Source: Paeniglutamicibacter psychrophenolicus (GTDB taxonomy: Bacteria > Actinomycetota > Actinomycetes > Actinomycetales > Micrococcaceae). Taken from it: a stretch of DNA of 64,000 bases. The notes under the pieces are model-generated. The model worked only from the letters and a program-made list of their open reading frames with translations. It made no database searches and was not told where the DNA came from. Within the stretch, counting starts at the first letter, position 1. Each line of letters opens with the position of its first letter. The stretch is taken from positions 1 through 64,000 of the forward strand of contig NZ_JAUSSH010000004.1 in assembly GCF_030812255.1 (NCBI RefSeq), written 5' to 3'. The position numbers were made by a program, and so were the translations under genes. Of the stretch, positions 53,261 through 61,169 are shown piece by piece.

Positions 53261-54499
53261 CTACGCCTTTTTCGACGCCCCGATGGCCCATACCCGCGGC
53301 AGCGCCGCACCGTTGACCGCGTGGTCCCCGACCAGCCTGGCCTTGTAGACCCAGGGGTTGTGGTTGCCGGCCGTGCGGGCGTTGCGCCAGTGCCGGTCCA
53401 GGTTCTTGGTGGTGCTGGTGGCCGAGGCGGCCAGCGCGTCAAAGGCGTGGGTCACCGCGTGCAGCACCAGCGGGGTGAGCGCCACCTGGGCCTGTGCCGA
53501 GGCAAGTTCCGCGGCATCGTTGGCTGCCTCGTCCTCCTGTTCGGTGACATCCCCGGTGTGGATCCCGACGGCGGTTTCGTAGGCACGCTGCAGGGAAGCG
53601 GCCACGCGTTCCACCGCTCCGGAAGCGACGAATGCCGCGGCGGACACTTCGCCGACGATTTGCAGCAACTGCGGGTCCTGCCCCGCCACCTCGGCGGCCG
53701 CGTGGCTGAAGGTGCGCTTGCGCGCGGCAAGCTCCGCGGCGAACTCGCGTTCGACGGCGCGCGCCGTTCCGGCCAGCACCGCCAGCAGCACCTCCTGGTA
53801 GAACGCCGTCTGGTACTTGAACCGGGTGTCGAACTCGATGAGGTTCCCGGCGGTCACGACGGCATCGGTGAACGTGGAGGTTCCGGTGCCGGTGGTGCGC
53901 TGGCCGAATCCGTCCCAGTCGTCCGCGAGCTGCACGCCGGGCTGGTGGGCGTTGATCGCCGCAATGACCCTGGTTCCGGTGTCGGTGCGCTGGGCGTAGG
54001 TGTCGATCCAGTCGGCGTAGATCGACCCGGTCGAGTAGTACTTGGTCCCGTTGACCACGAACCCGCCTTTGCCGTCCGGGCTGACCTTGGTGTTCACCTC
54101 GCCCACGGTGACGGTCCCGATCTCGGTCCAGGAGTTGCCGACCAGCTCGCCGGCGGCGAAGCGCGCCAGCCAGATGTCGCGTTCCGCGCCGGGTGCGGCA
54201 ACGAGCCGGTCCTCCACGAAGGCGAAGTGCGCGCGCAGCGCCTGGGTGATGTTGGGGTCCGCTGCCGCGAGTTCGGTCAGCAGCTCAAAGAGCTCGGGCA
54301 GCGTGGCCCCGGCCCCGCCGTGGGATTCGGGCACGCGCACCGCGCCGAACCCGGCAGCGGCCAGCGCCGCCACCTGTTCGCGGGGAAGCGAGTGGCTGCT
54401 GTCGCGCTCCGAGGCACCGGCGGCAATCTCTTCGAAGAGCGGTGCGAAGCGTGCCGAGAGCAGCTCGAGCCGGCTGCGGTTCAGGGAAGTCGTGGTCAT
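53261..54499 (-). CDS. Acyl-CoA dehydrogenase-fold flavin monooxygenase (DszC/SfnB-like)
   Basis: A 412-residue protein of the acyl-CoA dehydrogenase superfamily, of the group that uses FMNH2 and O2 (DszC, SfnB, NtaA-like partner enzymes). Visible parts: N-terminal helix bundle with AALAAAGFGAVRVPESHGGAG, the beta domain with GNSWTEIGTVTVGEV and VNGTKYYSTGSIYADW, and the C-terminal helical domain with YKARLVGDH. No catalytic Glu of the acyl-CoA dehydrogenases is evident. SfnB and DszC act on organosulfur compounds, which fits the sulfonate theme of the neighbouring region, but the reaction is not certain. AGGAG is 6 nt before the ATG at 54499. Confidence 0.85.
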   Translation of the reverse strand: MTTTSLNRSRLELLSARFAPLFEEIAAGASERDSSHSLPREQVAALAAAGFGAVRVPESHGGAGATLPELFELLTELAAADPNITQALRAHFAFVEDRLVAAPGAERDIWLARFAAGELVGNSWTEIGTVTVGEVNTKVSPDGKGGFVVNGTKYYSTGSIYADWIDTYAQRTDTGTRVIAAINAHQPGVQLADDWDGFGQRTTGTGTSTFTDAVVTAGNLIEFDTRFKYQTAFYQEVLLAVLAGTARAVEREFAAELAARKRTFSHAAAEVAGQDPQLLQIVGEVSAAAFVASGAVERVAASLQRAYETAVGIHTGDVTEQEDEAANDAAELASAQAQVALTPLVLHAVTHAFDALAASATSTTKNLDRHWRNARTAGNHNPWVYKARLVGDHAVNGAALPRVWAIGASKKA

Positions 54500-55060
54500 G
54501 GGGGGCTCCTGGTCGTGTCGGCAAATCGATCGAAATGGTTGGGATTCCGGTGTGAGGCGCGAACCTACAGGCACCTTCGGCGCTGGGGATGGAATTCGAC
54601 TTGAACGCCTCCCAGCGGGCACTGCACTGCCGGCCGAAGGGGGAGTTGCGCGATCTCCATCGATCCTGGCGGAAGCACTATCCACTCATTGCCGAGTGGA
54701 CTTGCTGCGGCGTCGACAAGCCAGGTCTCTCGGCCGCTCTGGATGGGTACCCCTTGATTCAAGCAGCCGACATGATCCGGCGGAACCCGTCCGTCATATG
54801 AGGACCAGCTACGGTCACGTGGGGTCACATGGGGCATTTCCCGCGCCCCGGGTCCTACCCCGGCGGATATTCGCCAGGGGCACCGCGTCATCAACCGCAA
54901 GAAACCTTGACCTTTCGACACCAAGGTGGACGGGGCCAGGCAGGTGCATCGGATGCGGGGCCCGGGAACGTGCACGTCGACAGCCAAAAGATGTTGTCGG
55001 ATTTCCTGCCCCGGGCCGGGGAAGAAAACTAGAATTGAGGTACCGACAAAGGACCCGGTG
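54500..55060. other. Sparsely coded region with a tandem repeat
   Basis: 561 bp without a convincing gene. Frames of 70 (plus) and 140 (minus) codons exist but lack recognisable sequence. A tandem 10-bp repeat, GGTCACGTGG and GGTCACATGG (54813-54832), resembles a regulatory site. The composition is less GC-rich than the flanks around 54540-54800. Confidence 0.4.
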
Positions 55061-55327
55061 ATGACGATGAAAAAGATATTCCCCCGCCCGGAAAGCGTCC
55101 AGGGCAGGACGTCACGGATGGGACCGGCATCCCTGCACGGTTCGGCGTCAAGCCCCGGCCTTCCGAATCTCGCCGGTGCCCAGATCCCTGGTCCTGGTAC
55201 CGAGCACCTGCTTTACGGCGAGGACGGCCGGTTGTCCGACGAGGCCGCGGGCCCTTGGGAGCTCGAGGGACATTTGGGCTCCCGCGGCGGGGTTCGCCGT
55301 TTTCTGGGCCGGTTGCTCGGACGCTGA
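55061..55327 (+). CDS. Small hypothetical protein
   Basis: An 88-residue frame beginning MTMKKIFPRPES with AAAGGA 6 nt upstream, so start signals are better than for most short frames here. It is rich in Gly, Pro and Ser in its first half and ends basic (RRFLGRLLGR). No family is recognised. A strong intrinsic terminator 50 bp past its stop supports transcription of this stretch. Whether it is translated is uncertain. Confidence 0.4.
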   Translation: MTMKKIFPRPESVQGRTSRMGPASLHGSASSPGLPNLAGAQIPGPGTEHLLYGEDGRLSDEAAGPWELEGHLGSRGGVRRFLGRLLGR

Positions 55328-55377
55328 GAGCGCGGCCAGGAATCCGATCTACGGAATCCCTGTCATATTCGATCAAC

Positions 55378-55417
55378 CCAAGCGCAGGAATCCACCTTAG
55401 TGGTTTCCTGCGCTTGG
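55378..55417 (+). terminator. Intrinsic terminator
   Basis: Perfect 13-bp arms CCAAGCGCAGGAA (55378-55390) and TTCCTGCGCTTGG (55405-55417) with a 14-nt loop, followed by TGTTTTCC. It is the most canonical factor-independent terminator in the window and lies after the small frame at 55061. Confidence 0.85.
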
Positions 55418-55486
55418 TGTTTTCCTCGACTCGTCACGAAGGCATCCCCTGCTTCACCCGTCTGGTTACATATAGCAAGGGAACGA

Positions 55487-56689
55487 GTGGGGAAGGTGGC
55501 GAGCGCATACGTGGCCAAGGAATCCGCTGTCGAGGCCGGGACGATACCCGACCCGGTGCTCAGGTCCATCGGCTTCCTGGCATTTTTTGACCGCTTCGCC
55601 ACCCCGCCGATGCTCATCGTCCTGGCCACGGTCACCGAACTCACCCTGGCCCAGGCAGTCCAGCTGGTTGCCGCCTATTCGCTGTTCTACGCGCTCGGGC
55701 AACCGCTCTGGGGCTTGCTCAGCGACCGATTCGGCCGGCTAGCGGTGCTGCGGCTGGCGCTGGCCGGGGCCGCGGTCGGAGCCGTCACGAGCACCCTGTT
55801 CATGGCATACCTGCCGTTGCTCGTGGTCCGTTCATTCACCGGTTTCATGTTCGGCGCGCTCTATCCGACCCTGCTGACGCTGCTGGGCGACACCCGCAAG
55901 GGGACCGACCGCGCACGGGGACTCTCGGACCTGCAGATCTATTCCTCACTCGGGGCAACCCTGGCCACGTTGGGTGCCGGAGCCATTGCAACCTTTGTGG
56001 ATTGGCGGTTGGTCTTCGGGCTTCCAGCCCTCGGGGCCGCGGCAATACTGGTTGCGCTGACAAGGGTGGAAGCACCTCCGGCGGTGCGCGGCCGGTTCCG
56101 GCTGCGGAGGGCCTTCACTCGCGCCGTGGTTGGACTCTATGCCATTGCCTTGCTGGAAGGCACGGTGTTGCTCGGCGCCCTGACCTACATCGTGCCGGCG
56201 CTGCAGCACGCCGGCGTGGGGATCGGATTGGCCGGGCTGTTGGCCACCGGCTATGCCGTCGGGGTGATTGCCGGGGCACGGGCGATGAAGGCCCTGGTGC
56301 ATCGCTTCTCCCGGACCCGGCTGATCTGTGCCGGCGGCGCGGTGTTGGCGCTGGCCTGCGGGATCTCCATGCTCTGGCCGGTCCCGGCGGTGGTCACCGT
56401 GACGGCGACCCTGATAGGCGTGGCCAACGCGGTCATGCACTCGTCCATGCAGGGCTGGGCCACGGACGTGGCACCGCAGGCCCGCGCGACGACGGTATCG
56501 CTGTTCGCCGCATCGCTGTTCCTGGGCGGCTCGCTGGGAAACTTCGCCACGGCAACACTGGCCGAGGCAGGTTCCTATGCCGCCATCTTCGGATTCGGCC
56601 TGCTGGCCAGCGTGGTGCTGACAATCGCCGCGACGATCGGCCATGCCGCATGGACCCGCCGACACGCGAATCGCGCAACCCCGCGATAA
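55487..56689 (+). CDS. MFS transporter
   Basis: A 400-residue twelve-helix major facilitator. The loop 2-3 motif GLLSDRFGRLAVL is standard and the loop 8-9 repeat is weaker. Further recognisable are RSFTGFMFGALYPTLLTLLGD in TM4-5 and RARGLSDLQIYSSLGATLATL. The substrate is unknown. The GTG at 55487 is chosen as the nearest in-frame start to AAGGGAA; a GTG at 55496 is an alternative. It converges on the shikimate dehydrogenase-like gene with 69 bp between. Confidence 0.85.
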   Translation: MGKVASAYVAKESAVEAGTIPDPVLRSIGFLAFFDRFATPPMLIVLATVTELTLAQAVQLVAAYSLFYALGQPLWGLLSDRFGRLAVLRLALAGAAVGAVTSTLFMAYLPLLVVRSFTGFMFGALYPTLLTLLGDTRKGTDRARGLSDLQIYSSLGATLATLGAGAIATFVDWRLVFGLPALGAAAILVALTRVEAPPAVRGRFRLRRAFTRAVVGLYAIALLEGTVLLGALTYIVPALQHAGVGIGLAGLLATGYAVGVIAGARAMKALVHRFSRTRLICAGGAVLALACGISMLWPVPAVVTVTATLIGVANAVMHSSMQGWATDVAPQARATTVSLFAASLFLGGSLGNFATATLAEAGSYAAIFGFGLLASVVLTIAATIGHAAWTRRHANRATPR

Positions 56690-56758
56690 CCACCGCGGCG
56701 GTTTCCGGTGTTTTGCCCAGTCCCCGTTACCGAGGTTCCCGGCCCGCCAGCTCCGGCG

Positions 56759-57586
56759 TCAGGCGCGAGGTGTCGGCGCCAGCATGAATGCGCGTGCCGC
56801 GCGGATCTGTTCGGTGGTGGGCCGGATGCCCGTGTAGAGCACGAATTGCTCCACGGCCTGCAATGTTGCAACATCGGCGCCTGTCACGACCGGCTTTCCC
56901 GCAGTGCGTGCCGCGCGAACCAACGGCGTGTCCGTCGGGACGGCAACCACGTCAAACACCACCTCCGCGGTGGCCACGTGCTCCTGCGAGAACGGCATCT
57001 GGTCCGCCTCCGCGCCGCCCGCCATGCCGATGGGTGTGACATTGACCAACAATTCCGCGTCTTCGGTGGTTTCCGTCGCCCACGTGAAGCCGTAGGTCTC
57101 GGCCAGATTCCGTCCTGCCGCCTCGTTGCGGGCCACCACCACGACGTCGCCAAACCCGGAGTGCGCCAGCGCCGCCACCACTGCCTTGGCCATCCCGCCG
57201 GAGCCCCTGACCACGGTCCGCAGGGCAGGGGAAACGTTGTGGGTCCCCAACAGTTCAACGACCGCCGAGTAGTCGGTGTTGTGGGCGGTGAGGATCCCGT
57301 TGTCATTGACGATGGTGCTCACCGACTCGATGGCTGCCGCCGACGGGGCCAAGTGGTCTACGAGCGGGATCACCGCTTCCTTGTAGGGCATGGATACTGC
57401 GGCACCGCGGATGCCCAGACCACGAATGCCGGAGATGGCCTGGGTCAGGTCGGTTGGGGCGAAAGCCTTGTAGATCCAGTTCAGTCCCAGCTGGTCGTAG
57501 AGGTGGTTGTGGAACAGCGTCCCGTTGTTGCTGGGCCGCGCCGCCAGCGAAATGCAGAGGGTCATGTCCTTGTTTAGTATCGGCAT
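56759..57586 (-). CDS. Shikimate 5-dehydrogenase-like protein (HI0607/SDH-L type)
   Basis: A 275-residue protein of the AroE fold. The catalytic Lys is present in AAVSMPYKEAVIPLVD, the Asn-Asp pair in TAHNTDYSAVVELL, and the Rossmann loop in RGSGGMAKAVVAALA. In place of the substrate-binding SxS of AroE it has CISLAARPSNNGT, the pattern of the HI0607 subgroup, whose shikimate activity is weak and whose natural role is unknown. It is probably not the biosynthetic AroE. The ATG at 57586 has CGAGG about 5 nt upstream. It stands alone. Confidence 0.87.
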   Translation of the reverse strand: MPILNKDMTLCISLAARPSNNGTLFHNHLYDQLGLNWIYKAFAPTDLTQAISGIRGLGIRGAAVSMPYKEAVIPLVDHLAPSAAAIESVSTIVNDNGILTAHNTDYSAVVELLGTHNVSPALRTVVRGSGGMAKAVVAALAHSGFGDVVVVARNEAAGRNLAETYGFTWATETTEDAELLVNVTPIGMAGGAEADQMPFSQEHVATAEVVFDVVAVPTDTPLVRAARTAGKPVVTGADVATLQAVEQFVLYTGIRPTTEQIRAARAFMLAPTPRA

Positions 57587-57760
57587 GCCTCGAGTCTATT
57601 CCGGCAGCCACGGCCCCAATTTTCTGGACGTCCGGAAAAACGATCCGGGGCAACAGTCGGCCCTGGACGGGAACCTGAAGCAGCAAACGGCGAGCGCTGA
57701 CAACGAACAACACCAATTCGGGTGAACACGGATAGCTGCCGGTCGCCGCCGTGCCTGCGG

Positions 57761-58441
57761 CTATCGCCCGGGCATCCAGCCCATGCAATAGTCGAGGTTC
57801 GCGATGACGGTGCGCACGGCGGCGTCGCCGTCCCCTGCCTCGATCGCCTCGAGCAGCTCCTCGTGCCCGGCGGCCAGGCAACCGTCAAAGCCGGCTTCGA
57901 GCCGCTGCACCATCTTCGTCCCGTGGAAGACGTCCCCGAAGCTCTCGTAGAGTTCGTGCAACAGCGTGTTCTCGGAAGCCTCGGCGACGCGCAGGTGGAA
58001 TTCCCAGTCCGCGGCCGACCATGCCTCGTAGTCCCCGGCTTCCCAGCTTTCGCGCCGGCGCACCAGCAGCGCGCGCAGGAGGCCGACCACCGCGGCATCT
58101 GCCGCGCCGGCGGCAAGCCGGGCGGCCTGCGTATCCAGGGCGAAGCGCACCTGAAGCACGTCCTCGTCCGCGTGCTCGCGATAGACCCGCTGGGCGGTGC
58201 CGCTGATTTCGCTGGTGGCCCGCACGTACGTCCCGTCGCCGCGCAGCACTTCGAACAAGCCGGCGTGGGCCAGCGCCTTGACCGCTTCGCGCAGGGTCCC
58301 GCGGGAGACACCGAATTCGGCGATGAGTTCGGGTTCGGAAGGGATTTTCGTTCCCACGGCCCAGCGGCCCGACGCGACGGCCTCGCGCAGCCGGGCAACC
58401 ACCTCGTCGGCCAGTGGAAGCCTCGCCCCGGGGGTGCTCAT
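57761..58441 (-). CDS. GntR-family regulator, FadR subfamily (FCD domain)
   Basis: A 226-residue regulator with a GntR winged helix (LREAVASGRWAVGTKIPSEP, then LIAEFGVSRGTLREAVKAL) and an FCD effector domain with the metal-binding Asp/His positions (AADWEFHLRVAEASENTLLHE, then AGHEELLEAIEAGDGDAA). Its ATG overlaps the stop of the MFS gene upstream by 4 bp (ATGA), so the two are co-translated, and it probably autoregulates through the 22-bp palindrome just upstream of that MFS gene. The effector would be a small carboxylate carried by the transporter. Confidence 0.9.
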   Translation of the reverse strand: MSTPGARLPLADEVVARLREAVASGRWAVGTKIPSEPELIAEFGVSRGTLREAVKALAHAGLFEVLRGDGTYVRATSEISGTAQRVYREHADEDVLQVRFALDTQAARLAAGAADAAVVGLLRALLVRRRESWEAGDYEAWSAADWEFHLRVAEASENTLLHELYESFGDVFHGTKMVQRLEAGFDGCLAAGHEELLEAIEAGDGDAAVRTVIANLDYCMGWMPGR

Positions 58442-59751
58442 GCCCGCACCTCCACCGGGGTGCCTTGCTTCCGTCCGATTCCGCCGAGCCGGTATCCCAG
58501 GAAGAACTGGACCAGGGTGACCCCGACGAGGATGACCAGCGGAACCGTCCAGGACCCCAGGACGCCCTGCAACAGGCCAAGCCCGAACGGGCCTGCGGCG
58601 GCGACCAGGTACCCGACGGACTGGGCCAAGGTCGACAGGGCCGTCGTTTCCGCCGCGCTCTCGCCGCTGCGGCTGATCATCAGCATCAACAGCGGGAAGA
58701 TGCCCAGCCCCAGTCCGGTGAGCACCGCGGGGATCACGGAGAATTCGACCGGGAGCAGCAGCAGGGCAGTGAATCCGGCGACGGCGGACCCGCAGGTCAG
58801 GATGAAGGCGGGGCGCAAGAGCCGTGGTTTCGAGGCCATCCACAGCAAGAGCAGGACCGTCGGAATGCTGACGGCCTGGACCAGGCCCAGCATGAAGCCG
58901 GCGGTGGCGGGGTCGGAGCCGCGCGAGATGAGGATGTGCGGCAACCAGCTCAGCAGGGTGTAGACCAGCAATGCCTGCACGGCGAAGACCGAGGTGAACA
59001 GCAGGCCCTTGCGCGTGGCAAGCATCGGCCACGGGGAAACGTGCGGCCCCGCGGGTCCGTCCGTGCGGCTCCCCCGGATGGCCAGCGGCAGGAACACCAG
59101 CAGCGCCAGTGCGGCGGGAACCGCCCAGGCGGCCAGCCCGAGGGTCGGGGAGCCCAGCCGCGCGGCAATCGGCACGCTGAAGGCCGCGGCGCTGGTCGCA
59201 CCCACCGACATGGTGACGGTGTAGGTGGCGGTCATGGATGCGGTCCGGTGCGGGTGGTGTTCGCGGATGAAGGAGGGCATGGCCACGTTGCAGATGGCCA
59301 GCCCGGACATGCCAAGCACGGTGCCGGCCAGCAGCAGCCAAGTGGATTCGAAGGCGCGCACGGCCAGGCCCAGGGTGAGCAGCAGCAGGGCCACGCCGAT
59401 GGCCCGTTCGAGTCCGGTGCGCTTGACCAGCCAGGCGGTCCCCGCCCCGGCGAAGGCGAAGCACAACACCGGGATGGTCGGCAGCAGCGAGGCCACCAGC
59501 GTGCCGTACCCCAGCAGGTCCTCAAGGTCGTGGAAGAGCGGCGCCGCGGAGGCGATCCCGGCGCGCAGGTTCAGGCCCACCAGCACCACGGCCGCCACGG
59601 CCAAGGCCGCGGAAAACCAGCGATTCCACCTTGCGGGGGCCGTTCCCGACACCGGGGCACCCACCGCGGCCTCCGCCGCCACCATTTCGCCGGCGACATC
59701 CTCCAGGGCCTGCGGCGGGGCGGACGGTTGGCGGGTGCTCTCTGAATTCAT
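58438..59751 (-). CDS. MFS transporter, CynX/NimT family
   Basis: A 437-residue twelve-helix permease of the CynX/NimT type. The family's first helix LNLRAGIASAAPLF (Asn-Leu-Arg) is present, as are RTGLERAIGVALLLLTLGLA and ASMTATYTVTMSVGAT in helix 5. It starts with a ~45-residue hydrophilic N-terminus. Members move cyanate, nitroimidazoles or other small anions. It is first in an operon with the GntR-FCD gene and diverges from a second CynX-type permease at 59901. Confidence 0.88.
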   Translation of the reverse strand: MNSESTRQPSAPPQALEDVAGEMVAAEAAVGAPVSGTAPARWNRWFSAALAVAAVVLVGLNLRAGIASAAPLFHDLEDLLGYGTLVASLLPTIPVLCFAFAGAGTAWLVKRTGLERAIGVALLLLTLGLAVRAFESTWLLLAGTVLGMSGLAICNVAMPSFIREHHPHRTASMTATYTVTMSVGATSAAAFSVPIAARLGSPTLGLAAWAVPAALALLVFLPLAIRGSRTDGPAGPHVSPWPMLATRKGLLFTSVFAVQALLVYTLLSWLPHILISRGSDPATAGFMLGLVQAVSIPTVLLLLWMASKPRLLRPAFILTCGSAVAGFTALLLLPVEFSVIPAVLTGLGLGIFPLLMLMISRSGESAAETTALSTLAQSVGYLVAAAGPFGLGLLQGVLGSWTVPLVILVGVTLVQFFLGYRLGGIGRKQGTPVEVRA

Positions 59752-59755
59752 GGTT

Positions 59756-59777
59756 AAACATTAGACGTCTGATGTTT
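59756..59777. promoter_or_regulatory. 22-bp near-perfect palindrome, candidate GntR/FCD operator
   Basis: AAACATTAGAC and GTCTGATGTTT abut to form a palindrome with one mismatched pair. The core TTAGACGTCTGA resembles FadR-subfamily operators (short inverted repeats around a central GACGTC or TGTCNGACA). It starts 5 bp upstream of the minus-strand permease ATG and lies between two divergent permease genes. Confidence 0.6.
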
Positions 59778-59900
59778 GTTACGGTGAATTTCGTGGCCTT
59801 TCCAACAATCCGGCATGACCGGCACCGGGCTCCGATAGGCTGGCGGCAGCACCATGCGCACCACTTTGCGCTCCACCTCCGCGATTCAGAGGAGCCCGCC

Positions 59901-61145
59901 ACGCATCCCCGTCCTTCACCGCGCACGACCCTGCCATGGGTCATCGCCGGCATCGTGGTCGTGGCCTTGAGCCTGCGTGCTCCGATCATCGCCCCCACCG
60001 CGGTGATCCCCGACATCACCGCCGGCACCGGGCTCAGCGCGGTCGGGGCCGGGCTGCTGACCGGGTTGCCGGTGCTGCTGTTTGCGCTCGCCACACCGCT
60101 GGCCACCCGAAGCATCCGCCGCTTCGGCCCCGAGGCCACCATCATCCTGTGCCTGGCCGGGGTGCTGGCCGGAACCGTCATCCGCTCGATCGGACCGGCA
60201 CCGGTGGTGCTGGCCGGAACCGTGTTGATCGGTGCGGCCATGACCCTGGGGAACATCGCCGTCCCCGTGCTGATCCGCCGGGATGTCCCGTTCAACCGGA
60301 TCTCCGCCGCCACCGGCGCCTATTCGGCCACCATGAACATCGGCTCCATGGCCACGCTGCTGGGCACCGCGCCGCTGGCTGCCCTCGTCGGCTGGCGCTG
60401 GGCGATCGCGGCGTGGGGCGTGGTGACCGCCGCAGGGCTGGCCTATTGGCTGCTGCGCCAACGGCGCGGGCGTTTTGCACCCACGCCCCGCGAGGCCGCG
60501 GCATCGCCGGCGCCCGCGGCCCCCGCCTTGTCCGACGGGCCCGGCGCACTTGCCGCCACCGCACGCGGCTCGGCCGAGCGGACCCGCTTCCGGCGCGTCG
60601 TCGGGCTGCTGGTCCTGGCCTTCTGCGGCCAGTCCGCCGCCTACTACGCCACGACCGCCTGGCTGCCCCTATTGCTGGCCGACACCCGCGGACTGGCTCC
60701 GGCCTCCTCCGGCGCAACGGCTTCCCTCTTCCAGATAGCGGCCGTCGTCGGGGCGTTCGGCGTTCCGCTGCTGGCCGCCCGCACAAAACTCTGGATCGCC
60801 ACGGCCGCCATCGCCCTGTGCTGGGCCACGCTGCCGATTGGACTTCTTGCCGCCCCCGAGTACTTCGTGCTCTGGGCCGTCATCGGCGGGGTGGCCCAGG
60901 GCGGCGGGTTCACGGCGATCTTCTCGATCATCCCCCGGGTCGCCCACAACAATGCCGACGTGGCAACCGCGTCGGCCCGCATCCAGGGCAGCGGATACCT
61001 CGCGGCGACCTGCGCCCCGCCGTTGGCCGGGTGGCTGAACGGCGCCACCGGATCCTGGACCGTACCGCTGTTCCTGGTGCTTGCCGCGACCCTCGCCTTC
61101 AGCGTCGGTTCGCTGCTGGCCGTGCGGCTCTCCGAGCGACGCTAA
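59901..61145 (+). CDS. MFS transporter, CynX/NimT family, second copy (start uncertain, possible ACG)
   Basis: A ~414-residue twelve-helix permease related to the one at 58438. First helix ALSLRAPIIAPTAVIPDI (Leu-Arg-Ala/Pro like CynX), then RRFGPEATIILCLAGVLAG and GAYSATMNIGSMATLLG. No ATG/GTG/TTG lies where the family normally starts. AGAGGAG (59888-59894) is followed after 6 nt by an in-frame ACG at 59901, which would be the expected start if it were ATG. In-frame ATG (59772) or GTG (59784) upstream add a ~40-residue tail that does not look like the family. The LLM gene follows 24 bp downstream. Confidence 0.82.
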   Translation, partial: THPRPSPRTTLPWVIAGIVVVALSLRAPIIAPTAVIPDITAGTGLSAVGAGLLTGLPVLLFALATPLATRSIRRFGPEATIILCLAGVLAGTVIRSIGPAPVVLAGTVLIGAAMTLGNIAVPVLIRRDVPFNRISAATGAYSATMNIGSMATLLGTAPLAALVGWRWAIAAWGVVTAAGLAYWLLRQRRGRFAPTPREAAASPAPAAPALSDGPGALAATARGSAERTRFRRVVGLLVLAFCGQSAAYYATTAWLPLLLADTRGLAPASSGATASLFQIAAVVGAFGVPLLAARTKLWIATAAIALCWATLPIGLLAAPEYFVLWAVIGGVAQGGGFTAIFSIIPRVAHNNADVATASARIQGSGYLAATCAPPLAGWLNGATGSWTVPLFLVLAATLAFSVGSLLAVRLSERR

Positions 61146-61169
61146 GCCGGTGCTGCCCCGCCCGCCGCC

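Noticed and set aside
54565-54987. 140-codon minus-strand and 70-codon plus-strand frames
   Set aside because: No ribosome site, no recognisable domain, and they overlap each other.
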